A stretch of 64,000 nucleotides of DNA, taken from DATAES01 sp963721305 (GTDB lineage Bacteria; Actinomycetota; Acidimicrobiia; Acidimicrobiales; JACDCH01). Position 1 is the first letter of the stretch. Every line of letters starts with the position of its first letter. The position numbers and the translations under genes were made by a program. Where the stretch lies: assembly GCA_963721305.1 (NCBI GenBank), contig CAVRIR010000006.1, positions 496,001-560,000 on the forward strand, read 5' to 3'. Shown piece by piece: positions 52,555 through 60,176 of the stretch. Under the pieces are notes generated by a model. The model was given only the letters and a program-made list of their open reading frames with translations, ran no database searches and was not told the origin of the DNA.

Positions 52555-53472
52555 ATGCGAACCGGGATCTTCGGAGGCGAGGTCGGCCAGGGCGCCGGCG
52601 GTATCGACGAACTGGTGAAGGCGGTGAACGACGCCGTCGATCAAGGCTTCGACAGCTACTGGCTGCCGCAGATCTTCGGGCTCGACGCGCTGACCGCGCT
52701 CGCCGTCGTCGGTCGCGAGGCACCGACGATCGAGCTCGGCACATCGGTGATCCCGACGTATCCCCGCCACCCGATGATGCTCGCGGGCCAAGCGGTCACC
52801 GCGCAGATGGCGACGGAAGGACGGCTCGCGCTCGGCATCGGGCTGTCGCACCAGATCGTGGTCGAGGCGATGTGGGGCATGTCGTTCGACAAACCGGTTC
52901 GCCACATGCGCGAGTACCTGTCGATCCTGCGACCGCTGCTGTACGGCGAGTCGGTGTCGTTCAAGGGCGAGTCGTTCTCGACCAACGGTGCGCTGTCCAT
53001 GCAGAACCCCCACGGCGCACCGCCGATCCTCGTCGCCGCGCTCGGCACGCAGATGCTCAACGTCACCGGACGCCTCGCCGACGGCACGATCACGTGGATG
53101 ACCGGTCCGTCGACGCTCGAGGAGCACACGATCCCGACGCTGCGCTCCGCCGCGGCGGAAGCAGGCCGCCCGGAGGCCGTGCGAGTCGTCGCCGGGTTCC
53201 CCGTGTGCGTCACGGACGACGAGGCCGCGGCGCGCGGACGCGCCGCGAACGTGTTCGCGATCTACGGCTCGTTGCCGAGCTACCGCGCCATGCTCGATCG
53301 CGAAGGCGCAGAAGGTCCGGCCGACGTCGCGCTCGTGGGCGACGAGGCAACCGTGCGGGCCGGTGTCGACCGTCTCGCGGAAGCCGGCGTCACCGACTTC
53401 CTCGCCGCCGAGTTCGGCGCCAACGAGTCCGAAGTCGCCCGCACCCGCGACCTCCTCCGCTCGTTGCTCTAG
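52555..53472 (+). CDS. F420-dependent LLM-class oxidoreductase
   Basis: 305 residues. Luciferase-like TIM barrel. MRTGIFGGEVGQGAGGIDEL opens the barrel, then SYWLPQIFGLDALTALAVVG, GTSVIPTYPRHPMMLAGQAV, ALGIGLSHQIVVEAMWGMSF and PPILVAALGTQMLNVTGRLA with the nonprolyl-cis-type loop. Family members use reduced F420 or FMN; in actinobacteria F420 is more likely. Substrate unknown. Divergent from the acyl-CoA synthetase (61 bases). Confidence 0.86.
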   Translation: MRTGIFGGEVGQGAGGIDELVKAVNDAVDQGFDSYWLPQIFGLDALTALAVVGREAPTIELGTSVIPTYPRHPMMLAGQAVTAQMATEGRLALGIGLSHQIVVEAMWGMSFDKPVRHMREYLSILRPLLYGESVSFKGESFSTNGALSMQNPHGAPPILVAALGTQMLNVTGRLADGTITWMTGPSTLEEHTIPTLRSAAAEAGRPEAVRVVAGFPVCVTDDEAAARGRAANVFAIYGSLPSYRAMLDREGAEGPADVALVGDEATVRAGVDRLAEAGVTDFLAAEFGANESEVARTRDLLRSLL

Positions 53473-53474
53473 AG

Positions 53475-53526
53475 CGAATGTTGGACGGAAACGGGCGCCA
53501 TGGCGCCCGTTTCTCCCCGGAGTTCG
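53475..53526 (+). repeat. Hairpin repeat family A
   Basis: gcgaatgttggacgg, stem aaacgggcgcc, at, stem ggcgcccgttt, ctccccggagttcgc. Two bases after the LLM gene stop and before the convergent SDR stop. Same direction as other copies relative to the plus-strand gene. Confidence 0.85.
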
Positions 53527-53540
53527 CAGCCAGGACGTCT

Positions 53541-54317
53541 CTAGCGGGCGGTCCAGCCACCGTCGACGGCGAGGACCTGGCCGGTGCAGTAGGTCGACGC
53601 GTCCGAGCACAGGAAGAGGAGCGCGCCGTCGAGCTCGTGCGGATCGCCCGTCCGCCCCATGGGGCAGTTGCGTTTGACGAACGCCATCGACGAGTCGTCG
53701 TCGAACATCTCGGCGGTCATCTCGCTCGGAAACCAACCCGGTGCGAGCGCGTTGACGCGCACGCCCTTGCGCGCCCATTGCGCGGCGAGCTCGCGCGTGA
53801 GGTTCACCACCGCGCCCTTCGACGCGCAGTACGACGCCTGCTTGATCGGCGCGGACGCGACCACACCGAGGATGGACGCGACGTTGACGATCACGCCGCC
53901 GCCGTCGTCGATCATCCGCCGCCCTGCGAGCTGGGAGAGGACGAACAAGCCGTTCAGGTTCACGTCGATGAGCCGCCGGAAGACGTCGGGCGGCTCGACC
54001 TCGGCCGCCATCGGCGCGCTGGTGCCGGCGTTGTTGACGAGGATGTCGATGCGCCCGAATTGCTCGACCGCGGTGTCGACGATGCGCGCGCAGTCCTCGT
54101 CGACCGCCACGTCGGCCACGAGCGTGACGAACCGGTCACCGTCATCCACGGCTGAGACGAGCGCGGCAAGACGGTCCTCCCGCCTCGCCGTCGCCACGAC
54201 CGACGCCCCGGCACCGTGCAGGACGCGGGCGAACCGGACGCCCAGTCCGCTCGATGCGCCCGTCACCACGGCCACTCTTCCGTCGAGGCGAAACGGAGAC
54301 AGCACGTCTTCGATCAT
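53541..54317 (-). CDS. Short-chain dehydrogenase/reductase
   Basis: 258 residues. Cofactor motif VAVVTGASSGLGVRFARVLH, ILVNNAGTSAPMAAE, Ser in VIVNVASILGVVAS, SYCASKGAVVNLTRELAAQW with Tyr/Lys, and C-terminal TYCTGQVLAVDGGWTAR. Similar to FabG-type or alcohol/steroid dehydrogenases. No partner adjacent. Divergent from the DGPF gene with 75 bases between. Confidence 0.86.
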   Translation of the reverse strand: MIEDVLSPFRLDGRVAVVTGASSGLGVRFARVLHGAGASVVATARREDRLAALVSAVDDGDRFVTLVADVAVDEDCARIVDTAVEQFGRIDILVNNAGTSAPMAAEVEPPDVFRRLIDVNLNGLFVLSQLAGRRMIDDGGGVIVNVASILGVVASAPIKQASYCASKGAVVNLTRELAAQWARKGVRVNALAPGWFPSEMTAEMFDDDSSMAFVKRNCPMGRTGDPHELDGALLFLCSDASTYCTGQVLAVDGGWTAR

Positions 54318-54392
54318 CTGACGAAGATAGGTGTCGAAATCGCGAGACCTCGATCGTCGTACTGACAGGAACCCAACCAGGAGGACAATCCC

Positions 54393-54737
54393 GTGAAGTA
54401 CATGCTGCTGATCTACGGCGACCCCACCGAGTACGACCCCGCCGAGGGCGAGACGATGTTCAAGGAGTACGGGGTCTTCACCGAAGAGATCCTCGCCAGC
54501 GGCGAGTTGGTCTCCGGTGATCCCCTGCAGGAGCCGGACACGGCCACGACCGTGCGAGTGCGTGGCGGCAAACGGACCACGACCGACGGACCGTTCGCGG
54601 AGACCAAGGAAGTGCTCGGTGGCTACTACATGGTCGACGTGAAGGATCTCGACCGCGCCATCGAGCTCGCCGCGAAGATCCCCGGCGCACGCGGCGGCAG
54701 CATCGAAGTTCGCCCTGTCATGGAACTACCTGCTTGA
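54393..54737 (+). CDS. DGPF/YCII-domain protein paired with ECF sigma factor
   Basis: 114 residues from GTG 54393 with an exact aggagg ribosome site (54379-54384). Reads MKYMLLIYGDPTEYDPAEGE, the DGPF signature TTTDGPFAETKEVLGGYYMV, then LDRAIELAAKIPGARGGSIE. DGPF proteins typically sit directly before ECF42-type sigma genes, as here (4-base overlap, TTGA). They may act as sensors, but their role is not established. Confidence 0.9.
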   Translation: MKYMLLIYGDPTEYDPAEGETMFKEYGVFTEEILASGELVSGDPLQEPDTATTVRVRGGKRTTTDGPFAETKEVLGGYYMVDVKDLDRAIELAAKIPGARGGSIEVRPVMELPA

Positions 54738-55996
54738 GCGACACGCCTTACGAGCACCTGTTCCGGAGTGAGTCCGGACAGGTGCTCGCGTCGCTCATCA
54801 GCACACTCGGCGACTTCGATGCGGCCGAGGACGCGTTGCAGGAAGCGATGCTCGCGGCGCTGGAGCGATGGCCGCGCGACGGCGTGCCAGAACGACCGGG
54901 CGCATGGCTGCTCACGACGGCGAGACGCAAGGCGATCGATCGCATCCGTCGCGAACGCAAGCGTGACGGCAAGCAATCGAGCGCGTGGCTGCTGCTCGGC
55001 CATCCAGGCGATGACCAAGATCGCGACGAGCTCGAGATGACCACCATCACTGATGATCGCCTCCGACTCATCTTCACGTGCTGCCATCCCGCGCTCGACA
55101 TCGACGCACAGGTCGCGCTGACGCTGCGGACACTCGGTGGGCTCTCGACGGACGAGATCGCGCGCGCCTTCCTCGTCCCGTCCACGACGATGGGCCAGCG
55201 GCTCGTCCGTGCCAAGCGCAAGATCAAGCTCGCCGGCATCCCGTACCGCGTGCCTGAGGACCACGACCTGCCCGAGCGGGTCGAGGGTGTGCTCGCGGCG
55301 ATCTACCTCATCTTCAACGAGGGCTACGCGGCGAGCGCCGGTGAATCGTTGGTCCGGCGCGAGTTGTGTGCGGAGGCGATCCGGCTGGCGCGCCTGCTGG
55401 TCGACTTGATGCCTGACGAGGCCGAGGCGCTGGGACTGCTCGCGCTGCTGCTTTTGCACGATGCCCGGCGCACGTCACGAGTCGACGAGCGAGGTGCGCT
55501 CGTCCTGCTCGAGAAGCAGGATCGCACCACGTGGGATCGCGACCAGATCGCGGAAGGACTCGAGCTCGTCGAGCGCGCGCTGCGACGCAGCCGCGGGCTC
55601 GAAGGACCCGGCCCGTACCAGGTGCAAGCAGCGATCGCGGCCGTGCATTGCGAGGCCGCGCAACCCGAGGACACCGACTGGCCGCAGATCATGGAGCTGT
55701 ACGAGCTGCTGCTGCGGATCGTCCCTTCCCCCATCGTCGCTCTCAACCACGCGGTTGCCGTCGCGATGGTGTGCGGCCCCGGGGAAGGGCTACGCCTGAT
55801 CGACACTCTCGACGCCGACGCGTTGTCCGGCATTCACTTCTTCCACGCGACGCGGGCCGACCTGTGCCGGCGGCTCGAACGTTGGGACGAGAGCGCCGAG
55901 TCCTACGAACGCGCCGTCGCACTGGCCACCAACGAGCCCGAGCGCGACTTCCTCGCACGACGCCTCGTCGAGGTGACACAGTCACGACGTGAGTGA
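54734..55996 (+). CDS. ECF sigma factor of the ECF42 type (SigJ-like, C-terminal TPR-like extension)
   Basis: 420 residues, TTG start overlapping the DGPF stop. Sigma region 2: DFDAAEDALQEAMLAALERW and GAWLLTTARRKAIDRIRRER. Region 4: DEIARAFLVPSTTMGQRLVR. Unusual long C-terminal domain (VEGVLAAIYLIFNEGYAASA through RDFLARRLVEVTQS), rich in helices, the mark of ECF42 proteins that need no anti-sigma factor but have this regulatory tail. The downstream hydrolase and LLM genes are in the same operon (8- and 4-base overlaps). Environmental signal unknown. Confidence 0.9.
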   Translation: MSDTPYEHLFRSESGQVLASLISTLGDFDAAEDALQEAMLAALERWPRDGVPERPGAWLLTTARRKAIDRIRRERKRDGKQSSAWLLLGHPGDDQDRDELEMTTITDDRLRLIFTCCHPALDIDAQVALTLRTLGGLSTDEIARAFLVPSTTMGQRLVRAKRKIKLAGIPYRVPEDHDLPERVEGVLAAIYLIFNEGYAASAGESLVRRELCAEAIRLARLLVDLMPDEAEALGLLALLLLHDARRTSRVDERGALVLLEKQDRTTWDRDQIAEGLELVERALRRSRGLEGPGPYQVQAAIAAVHCEAAQPEDTDWPQIMELYELLLRIVPSPIVALNHAVAVAMVCGPGEGLRLIDTLDADALSGIHFFHATRADLCRRLERWDESAESYERAVALATNEPERDFLARRLVEVTQSRRE

Positions 55997-56677
55997 GAAC
56001 GCAACCGTCGTACTCGTGCACGGCGCTTGGCACGGCGCGTGGTGTTGGGACAAGGTCGTCGCGCTGCTCGACGAAGCGGGCATCGCGTCGGTCACCGTCG
56101 AGTTGCCGTTGACGTCGCATGAAGACGATGTCGCGGCTGCGGCCGCTGCAGCGCGCGCGGCGTGGACGGACCCGTGGTGCTGTGCGGGCACTCGTACGGC
56201 GGCGCAGTCATCACCGGCGCGGGCGACCAGCCGAACGTCGAACGGCTCGTGTACCTCACGGCGTTCGCGTGCGACGAAGGCGAGAGCCCGGCTCACACCG
56301 CACCCGATGCAGGCACCGCGAGCACCGACATCGACGGCGTGCTCGTCATCGCCGACGACGGCACCGTGACCCTCGATCCGGAGCGTTCGGCGGCCGTCTT
56401 CTACCACGACTGCTCGCCCGATGACGTTGCTTCCGCGCTCGCAAAGGTCCGCCCGATGCAGCTCGCCTGCCTCATGACGGAGGTCGTTGCACCGGCTTGG
56501 AAGACGAAGCCGTCCACATATGTCGTGTGCACGGAAGATCGAGTGGTGCATCCGGAGTTGCAAAGGGTCATGGCTGCTCGCTGCACGGAATCCGTCGACT
56601 TCCCGACCGCCCATTCGCCCTTCCTCAGCCGTCCCGACCTGGTGGCCGGACTGCTCACCGCGCTGGCCGAGCGATGA
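55989..56677 (+). pseudogene. Alpha/beta hydrolase, frameshifted near 56158
   Basis: GTG start 55989 (VSENATVVLVHGAWHGAWCW). The oxyanion segment VLVHGAWHGAWCWDKVVALL is intact. After SHEDDVAAAAAAARAA the frame changes: a missing base in gcgcgcgcggcg leaves VDGPVVLCGHSYGGAVITGA, with nucleophile elbow CGHSYGGAV, in the next frame, continuing to AHSPFLSRPDLVAGLL with the catalytic His. An esterase-like Ser hydrolase of about 230 residues if repaired. Stop at 56677 overlaps the LLM start (ATGA). Whether the gene is really broken or the sequence has a one-base error cannot be decided here. Confidence 0.8.
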
Positions 56678-57573
56678 AGGTCCGCATCGGTTACGGGCTC
56701 GGTACCCGGTCGCTCACCAACGACGCCGAGCGGTTCAGGTCGTTCGTCGACTCCCTCGAGGGTCACGGCTTCGACTCGCTCTGGCTCTCGGAACGATTGA
56801 CGGGCGACTGCCCGGACCCGCTCATCGGCCTCGCCGTTGCCGCCGGACGGACGAAGAAGCTGAAGCTCGGAACGAGTGTGCAGGTGCTTCCCGGGCGCAA
56901 TCCGGTTCTCGTCGCCAAGGAGTGGGCGAGCCTCGATCGCCTGAGCGGCGGACGGGCCCTGCCGGCGTTCGGTCTCGGTGTGGCCGATCCGAGAGAGCAG
57001 CAGGCGTTCGGCGTCGAGCGGGGCGAACGGGCCAAGTGGTTCGACGAGGCGCTGCCGCTCATCCGCCGCCTCTGGACCGAGGACTCGGTCGATCACGACG
57101 GCGCTCGGTTCCACTACTCGGCGGTCTCGGTCCGTCCCCATCCGCTCCAGCAACCGCTGGATGTCTGGTTGGGCGGCATCGCGCCGTCCGAGCTCAAGCG
57201 GGTCGGACGGCTGGCCGACGGTTGGCTGCCTTCGTTCTGCACGCCAGACGACGTCGCCCGGTCGCGACCCGTCATCGAGGAGACCGCCGCGGCGAACGGC
57301 CGTGAGATCGACTCCGAGCACTGGGGCGCCCTGATCGCGTACACGGACGGCGAGCTGCCAGACGTCGTCCTCGCCGCCCTGTCGGCTCGTCGCCCGGACC
57401 TCGACGACCCCGGCGCCGTGATCGCCTCCGGCCACGAAGGCCTGCGCAAGCGGATCGAGGAGTTCCTCGACGTGGGCACGTCCAAGTTCGTCGCCATCCC
57501 GCTCGCCGAACCCGCCGACTGGGACCACGAGCTCGAAGACCTCGCCGCCGCCGTCCTCGACCTCCAGCGTTGA
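56674..57573 (+). CDS. F420-dependent LLM-class oxidoreductase
   Basis: 299 residues from ATG 56674, overlapping the hydrolase stop. TIM-barrel opening MKVRIGYGLGTRSLTNDAER, GFDSLWLSERLTGDCPDPLI, LKLGTSVQVLPGRNPVLVAK, ALPAFGLGVADPREQQAFG and WLGGIAPSELKRVGRLADGW. The usual F420/FMN luciferase-like features. Last gene of the DGPF-sigma-hydrolase-LLM operon; the family-B hairpin 21 bases after the stop should end the message. Confidence 0.87.
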   Translation: MKVRIGYGLGTRSLTNDAERFRSFVDSLEGHGFDSLWLSERLTGDCPDPLIGLAVAAGRTKKLKLGTSVQVLPGRNPVLVAKEWASLDRLSGGRALPAFGLGVADPREQQAFGVERGERAKWFDEALPLIRRLWTEDSVDHDGARFHYSAVSVRPHPLQQPLDVWLGGIAPSELKRVGRLADGWLPSFCTPDDVARSRPVIEETAAANGREIDSEHWGALIAYTDGELPDVVLAALSARRPDLDDPGAVIASGHEGLRKRIEEFLDVGTSKFVAIPLAEPADWDHELEDLAAAVLDLQR

Positions 57574-57593
57574 CGACGGCGGCCGATCCACCC

Positions 57594-57641
57594 GTTCTGG
57601 CGTCACCAGCGGCGGATATCCGCCGGATCTGACGCCAGAAC
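57594..57641. repeat. Hairpin repeat family B, copy 4
   Basis: gttctggcgtc, accagc, ggcggatatccgcc, ggatctgacgccagaac. Outer and central arms are kept; the joining parts are changed. Falls between the LLM stop and the operator/promoter of the diiron gene, so it insulates two same-strand units. Confidence 0.78.
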
Positions 57642-57662
57642 GCCGGGAGGGTCCACTGAGGA

Positions 57663-57696
57663 AACTCTTTGCAGTGTCGATGCAAAGAGTTAGGAT
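57663..57696 (+). promoter_or_regulatory. Operator/promoter of the diiron operon, likely leaderless
   Basis: aactctttgca-gtgtcga-tgcaaagagtt (57663-57691) is a perfect 11-bp inverted repeat. It contains a -35-like tttgca (57668-57673) and, 17 bases on, a -10-like taggat (57691-57696). The ATG is at 57703, only 6 bases after the -10, so transcription would begin at or next to the start codon. A dimeric regulator bound here would sit right on the promoter. Confidence 0.65.
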
Positions 57697-57702
57697 GGAC
57701 GC

Positions 57703-58845
57703 ATGCCGGTGCGGATCGACGACCAGACCGAGTTCACGGCGGAGGAGCTGCTCGCCTCCCACGACTACGTCGAGCCACTGTTCGCCGGCGGACGGCGCTG
57801 CCACGGCGGCTACACGGCCGACGGCACGTACGTCTCGCCCAGAACGAAGAACCGGGTGCGCGCCATCGAGGCCTGGCAGCGCAAGCACCACGACCAGTTC
57901 GGCACCGCGCTGCTCGACGTCCCGCTCGAGACATGGCCCGAGCCTTATCCCAACGTCGCACAGTCGCGTCATCTCATCGGGCACGGCGTCATCGCGCCCG
58001 TCGTCGCCACCCTTTCGCGGATCGGCACCGTCGAGGGCTTCGGTTGGACGATCCGCAACTGGGTCGTGCCCGATCTGCCGAGGCTGTTCGACGAGGAGAT
58101 CGACAACACCGCGATGAGCCACCTGAAGCGAGGTCTCCACGAGGCGCATGCCCGCGACGAGTCGGGCTACGAGGACGAGGCGGGCCACGACCAGATGTGG
58201 TTCGCGGCGCGTGACATCGCGTTCGAGAATCCGGTGACCGAGGACGAGACGCGCCGCATGCTCGAACGGCTCGGCGTCATCAGCCCGGGCGCGTCGCAAC
58301 CGGATCTCGCGGCAATGCGCGCCGCGGCAATGGCGAATCGTGTGCTCCCCGACGACATCGACTTCGACCTCGAGTCGCTCATCGAGCGCATGACGCGCCT
58401 GCTGCTCATCGAGATCTCCGCGTTCCATCTGTTCGCGTGGGCCGAAGCGCTGCTCTCCGACGACGATCTGGTCGCCGGTGACGGCGAGGCCGCGAAGATC
58501 GTCGCGTACATCCGAGCTGACGAGACGCCGCACGTCGGCTACTTGCAGACGACGTTGTCGGAGATGCGCGACCGCACGTTCGTCGGTGAGTCCGGCCGCA
58601 AGTACCCGGGCACGGACATGGTCGGCCGCGTGTGGGACCGCGCCCTGGCCGACTCGCTCGGCGAGCGCCGCCTCGGCCAGATGACATTGACGTTGCGCGA
58701 GGTCGAGCGTGCGATCGGCGATCGTCCCGGGCACCAGGACATCCTCGAGCGGTACCACGAGCTCGGCTCGGTCCGTCCCGACAGCGAAGGTCGATGGATC
58801 GACAACCCGCCGGCCGGTGCCGAGGAGCCCACAGCCACCTCGTAG
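57703..58845 (+). CDS. Ferritin-like diiron protein, hypothetical oxidase/oxygenase
   Basis: 380 residues. Two E-x2-H pairs separated by about 115 residues, E159-A-G-H162 (DEAGHDQMW) and E274-T-P-H277 (ADETPHVGY), with an intervening E237 (LLIEISAFHLFAWAE) on another helix, fit a ferritin-like diiron site. N-terminal ~100 residues (PLFAGGRRCHGGYTADGTYV) precede it. Not a plain ferritin or rubrerythrin (no rubredoxin Cys). Activity unknown; an oxygenase/oxidase or metal store would fit. It opens a four-gene unit with MauE-, MauD- and CcdA-like proteins, 10 bases before the next GTG. Controlled by the palindromic promoter before it. Confidence 0.75.
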   Translation: MPVRIDDQTEFTAEELLASHDYVEPLFAGGRRCHGGYTADGTYVSPRTKNRVRAIEAWQRKHHDQFGTALLDVPLETWPEPYPNVAQSRHLIGHGVIAPVVATLSRIGTVEGFGWTIRNWVVPDLPRLFDEEIDNTAMSHLKRGLHEAHARDESGYEDEAGHDQMWFAARDIAFENPVTEDETRRMLERLGVISPGASQPDLAAMRAAAMANRVLPDDIDFDLESLIERMTRLLLIEISAFHLFAWAEALLSDDDLVAGDGEAAKIVAYIRADETPHVGYLQTTLSEMRDRTFVGESGRKYPGTDMVGRVWDRALADSLGERRLGQMTLTLREVERAIGDRPGHQDILERYHELGSVRPDSEGRWIDNPPAGAEEPTATS

Positions 58846-58855
58846 GCTGCATCGT

Positions 58856-59377
58856 GTGGAGGTGCTGTCCGGACCGGTTCTCGTCCTGACCGCACTGCTG
58901 GCTCTCGCCGGAGCGTTCAAGATCCGGCGTCCCGTACCGACCGCCGGCGCGCTGCGGGCGATGCGACTTCCGAATCGCGTCGCGCTGGTCAGGTTGCTCG
59001 GGGCGGGGGAGATCGTTCTCGGCGTCGCCGCCTTCGTCACGGGCGCGCGCCCGCTGCTCGCACTCGTGGCCGCGGCCTACCTCGCGTTCGCGGCGTTCGT
59101 CGCGGCAGCGCTGATGTCCGGCTCACCTGTGCAGTCGTGCGGCTGCTTCGGCCAACCGGACACGCCGCCGAGCGCCGTGCATCTCCTCGCCAACCTGGTC
59201 GCCGCGGTCACGCTGCTCGTCGCCGCGGCGGGCGACCTGCCCCACCCGGGCGACGTCATCGCGGACCAACCGTGGCACGCCGTCCCGTTCGTGTTGCTCG
59301 TCGTGATCTCGATCGAGCTCGCCTATCTCGTCCTCACCGCGTTGCCCGCCGTTCTCGTGCCGGTGCGGACGCGATGA
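58856..59377 (+). CDS. MauE/DoxX-like membrane protein
   Basis: 173 residues from GTG 58856. Four membrane helices (LSGPVLVLTALLALAGAF, LLGAGEIVLGVAAFVTG, LALVAAAYLAFAAFVAAAL, LLANLVAAVTLLVAAAG and a last one) with a conserved exposed SPVQSCGCFGQPDTPPS motif between, the Cys-Gly-Cys-Phe-Gly of MauE proteins. MauE/DoxX proteins assist disulfide formation in the envelope, with MauD as partner. Next gene is MauD-like. Redox role inferred. Confidence 0.85.
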   Translation: MEVLSGPVLVLTALLALAGAFKIRRPVPTAGALRAMRLPNRVALVRLLGAGEIVLGVAAFVTGARPLLALVAAAYLAFAAFVAAALMSGSPVQSCGCFGQPDTPPSAVHLLANLVAAVTLLVAAAGDLPHPGDVIADQPWHAVPFVLLVVISIELAYLVLTALPAVLVPVRTR

Positions 59378-59400
59378 CCGGCACGCCGTCGGACTGATCC

Positions 59401-60096
59401 ATGGTTGCGCTGGTCTCGATCCTCGCCGTTGCCGTCGGTCTGCTCACGTTGCTCGTCGCCGGCCTCTTGCGCAGTCACGCGGAGATCCTGCGCGCGCTGC
59501 AGTCCCTCGGCGTCTCGCTCGACCCTGATGTCACGAGATCCGAAGCGAGTCCGACCGGTCTCACGTCACCTGAACGAGAGGGCGGCGCGCCGGCCATCGA
59601 GATCGCCGGCGTCGATCCAGCGGGCGCGCCGGTGACGTTCGCGGTAGCCGGGGTCGGACACCGCACGCTGCTGGCGTTCCTTTCGAGCACCTGCCTCACC
59701 TGTCGCGGGTTCTGGGACGCGTTCGGCGATCGGCGTCTCTCGGTACCGGGCAACGCGCGACTGCTCGTCGTCGCCAAGGGATCGGAAGCCGAGAGCCCGG
59801 CGACCATTCGCAAGCTCGCGCCACGCGGCGTGCACACCGTGCTGTCGAGCGACGCGTGGCGCGACTACCGCATCCCCGTCGCGCCGTACTTCGTGCTCGT
59901 CGACGGCAACGGCGAGGTCGCCGGCGAGGGTGCGGCCGCAACGTGGGAGCAGGTCCGCGATCTCATGACCCAGTCGATCGACGACCAGGGTGCGATGAGT
60001 CGTCCGCAGGACCGTCCCAGCCGCGTCGACGGCGATCTCCGCGCCGCTGGCATCGAACCCGGCCATCCCAGTCTGTATCCGGACCGTGGCGAGTGA
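59401..60096 (+). CDS. MauD/TlpA-like membrane-anchored thioredoxin-like protein
   Basis: 231 residues. N-terminal anchor MVALVSILAVAVGLLTLLVA, then a thioredoxin fold with LLAFLSSTCLTCRGFWDAF (C-x2-C), a cis-Pro loop IPVAPYFVLVDGNGEVAGEG and a C-terminal acidic tail (about 30 residues). Matches MauD: an extracytoplasmic thiol-disulfide protein. With MauE, it would assist disulfide or metal-centre maturation of an envelope protein. There is no methylamine dehydrogenase gene, so the client is not known. Its stop overlaps the small ORF start. Confidence 0.83.
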   Translation: MVALVSILAVAVGLLTLLVAGLLRSHAEILRALQSLGVSLDPDVTRSEASPTGLTSPEREGGAPAIEIAGVDPAGAPVTFAVAGVGHRTLLAFLSSTCLTCRGFWDAFGDRRLSVPGNARLLVVAKGSEAESPATIRKLAPRGVHTVLSSDAWRDYRIPVAPYFVLVDGNGEVAGEGAAATWEQVRDLMTQSIDDQGAMSRPQDRPSRVDGDLRAAGIEPGHPSLYPDRGE

Positions 60097-60167
60097 CCGC
60101 GCTGATCGTGTGGGCGGGCGTCGCGTCCGCCGTCGTGGGTGCCATCCGTTCGACCTGGTCACCGTGA
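60093..60167 (+). CDS. Possible 24-residue hydrophobic mini-protein
   Basis: GTG at 60093 overlaps the MauD-like stop (GTGA), and the stop TGA (60165-60167) lies within the ribosome site gagga of the next gene (ATG 60177). The peptide VTALIVWAGVASAVVGAIRS plus TWSP is one membrane helix. Such tight coupling on both sides suggests translation, whether for its product or to couple the next gene. Too short to be certain. Confidence 0.4.
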   Translation: MTALIVWAGVASAVVGAIRSTWSP

Positions 60168-60176
60168 GGAGCGTCG

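Noticed and set aside
56401..59040. 879-residue minus-strand open frame across the LLM and diiron genes
   Set aside because: Antisense shadow of two genes with clear motifs; it also crosses a family-B hairpin.
58856..60096. Methylamine dehydrogenase maturation genes (mauE/mauD proper)
   Set aside because: No mauA/mauB or other mau genes in the window. MauE/MauD-like is as far as the evidence goes.
60093..60167. Dismissing this as plain spacer
   Set aside because: Tight coupling and membrane character made me keep it as a low-confidence mini-gene.
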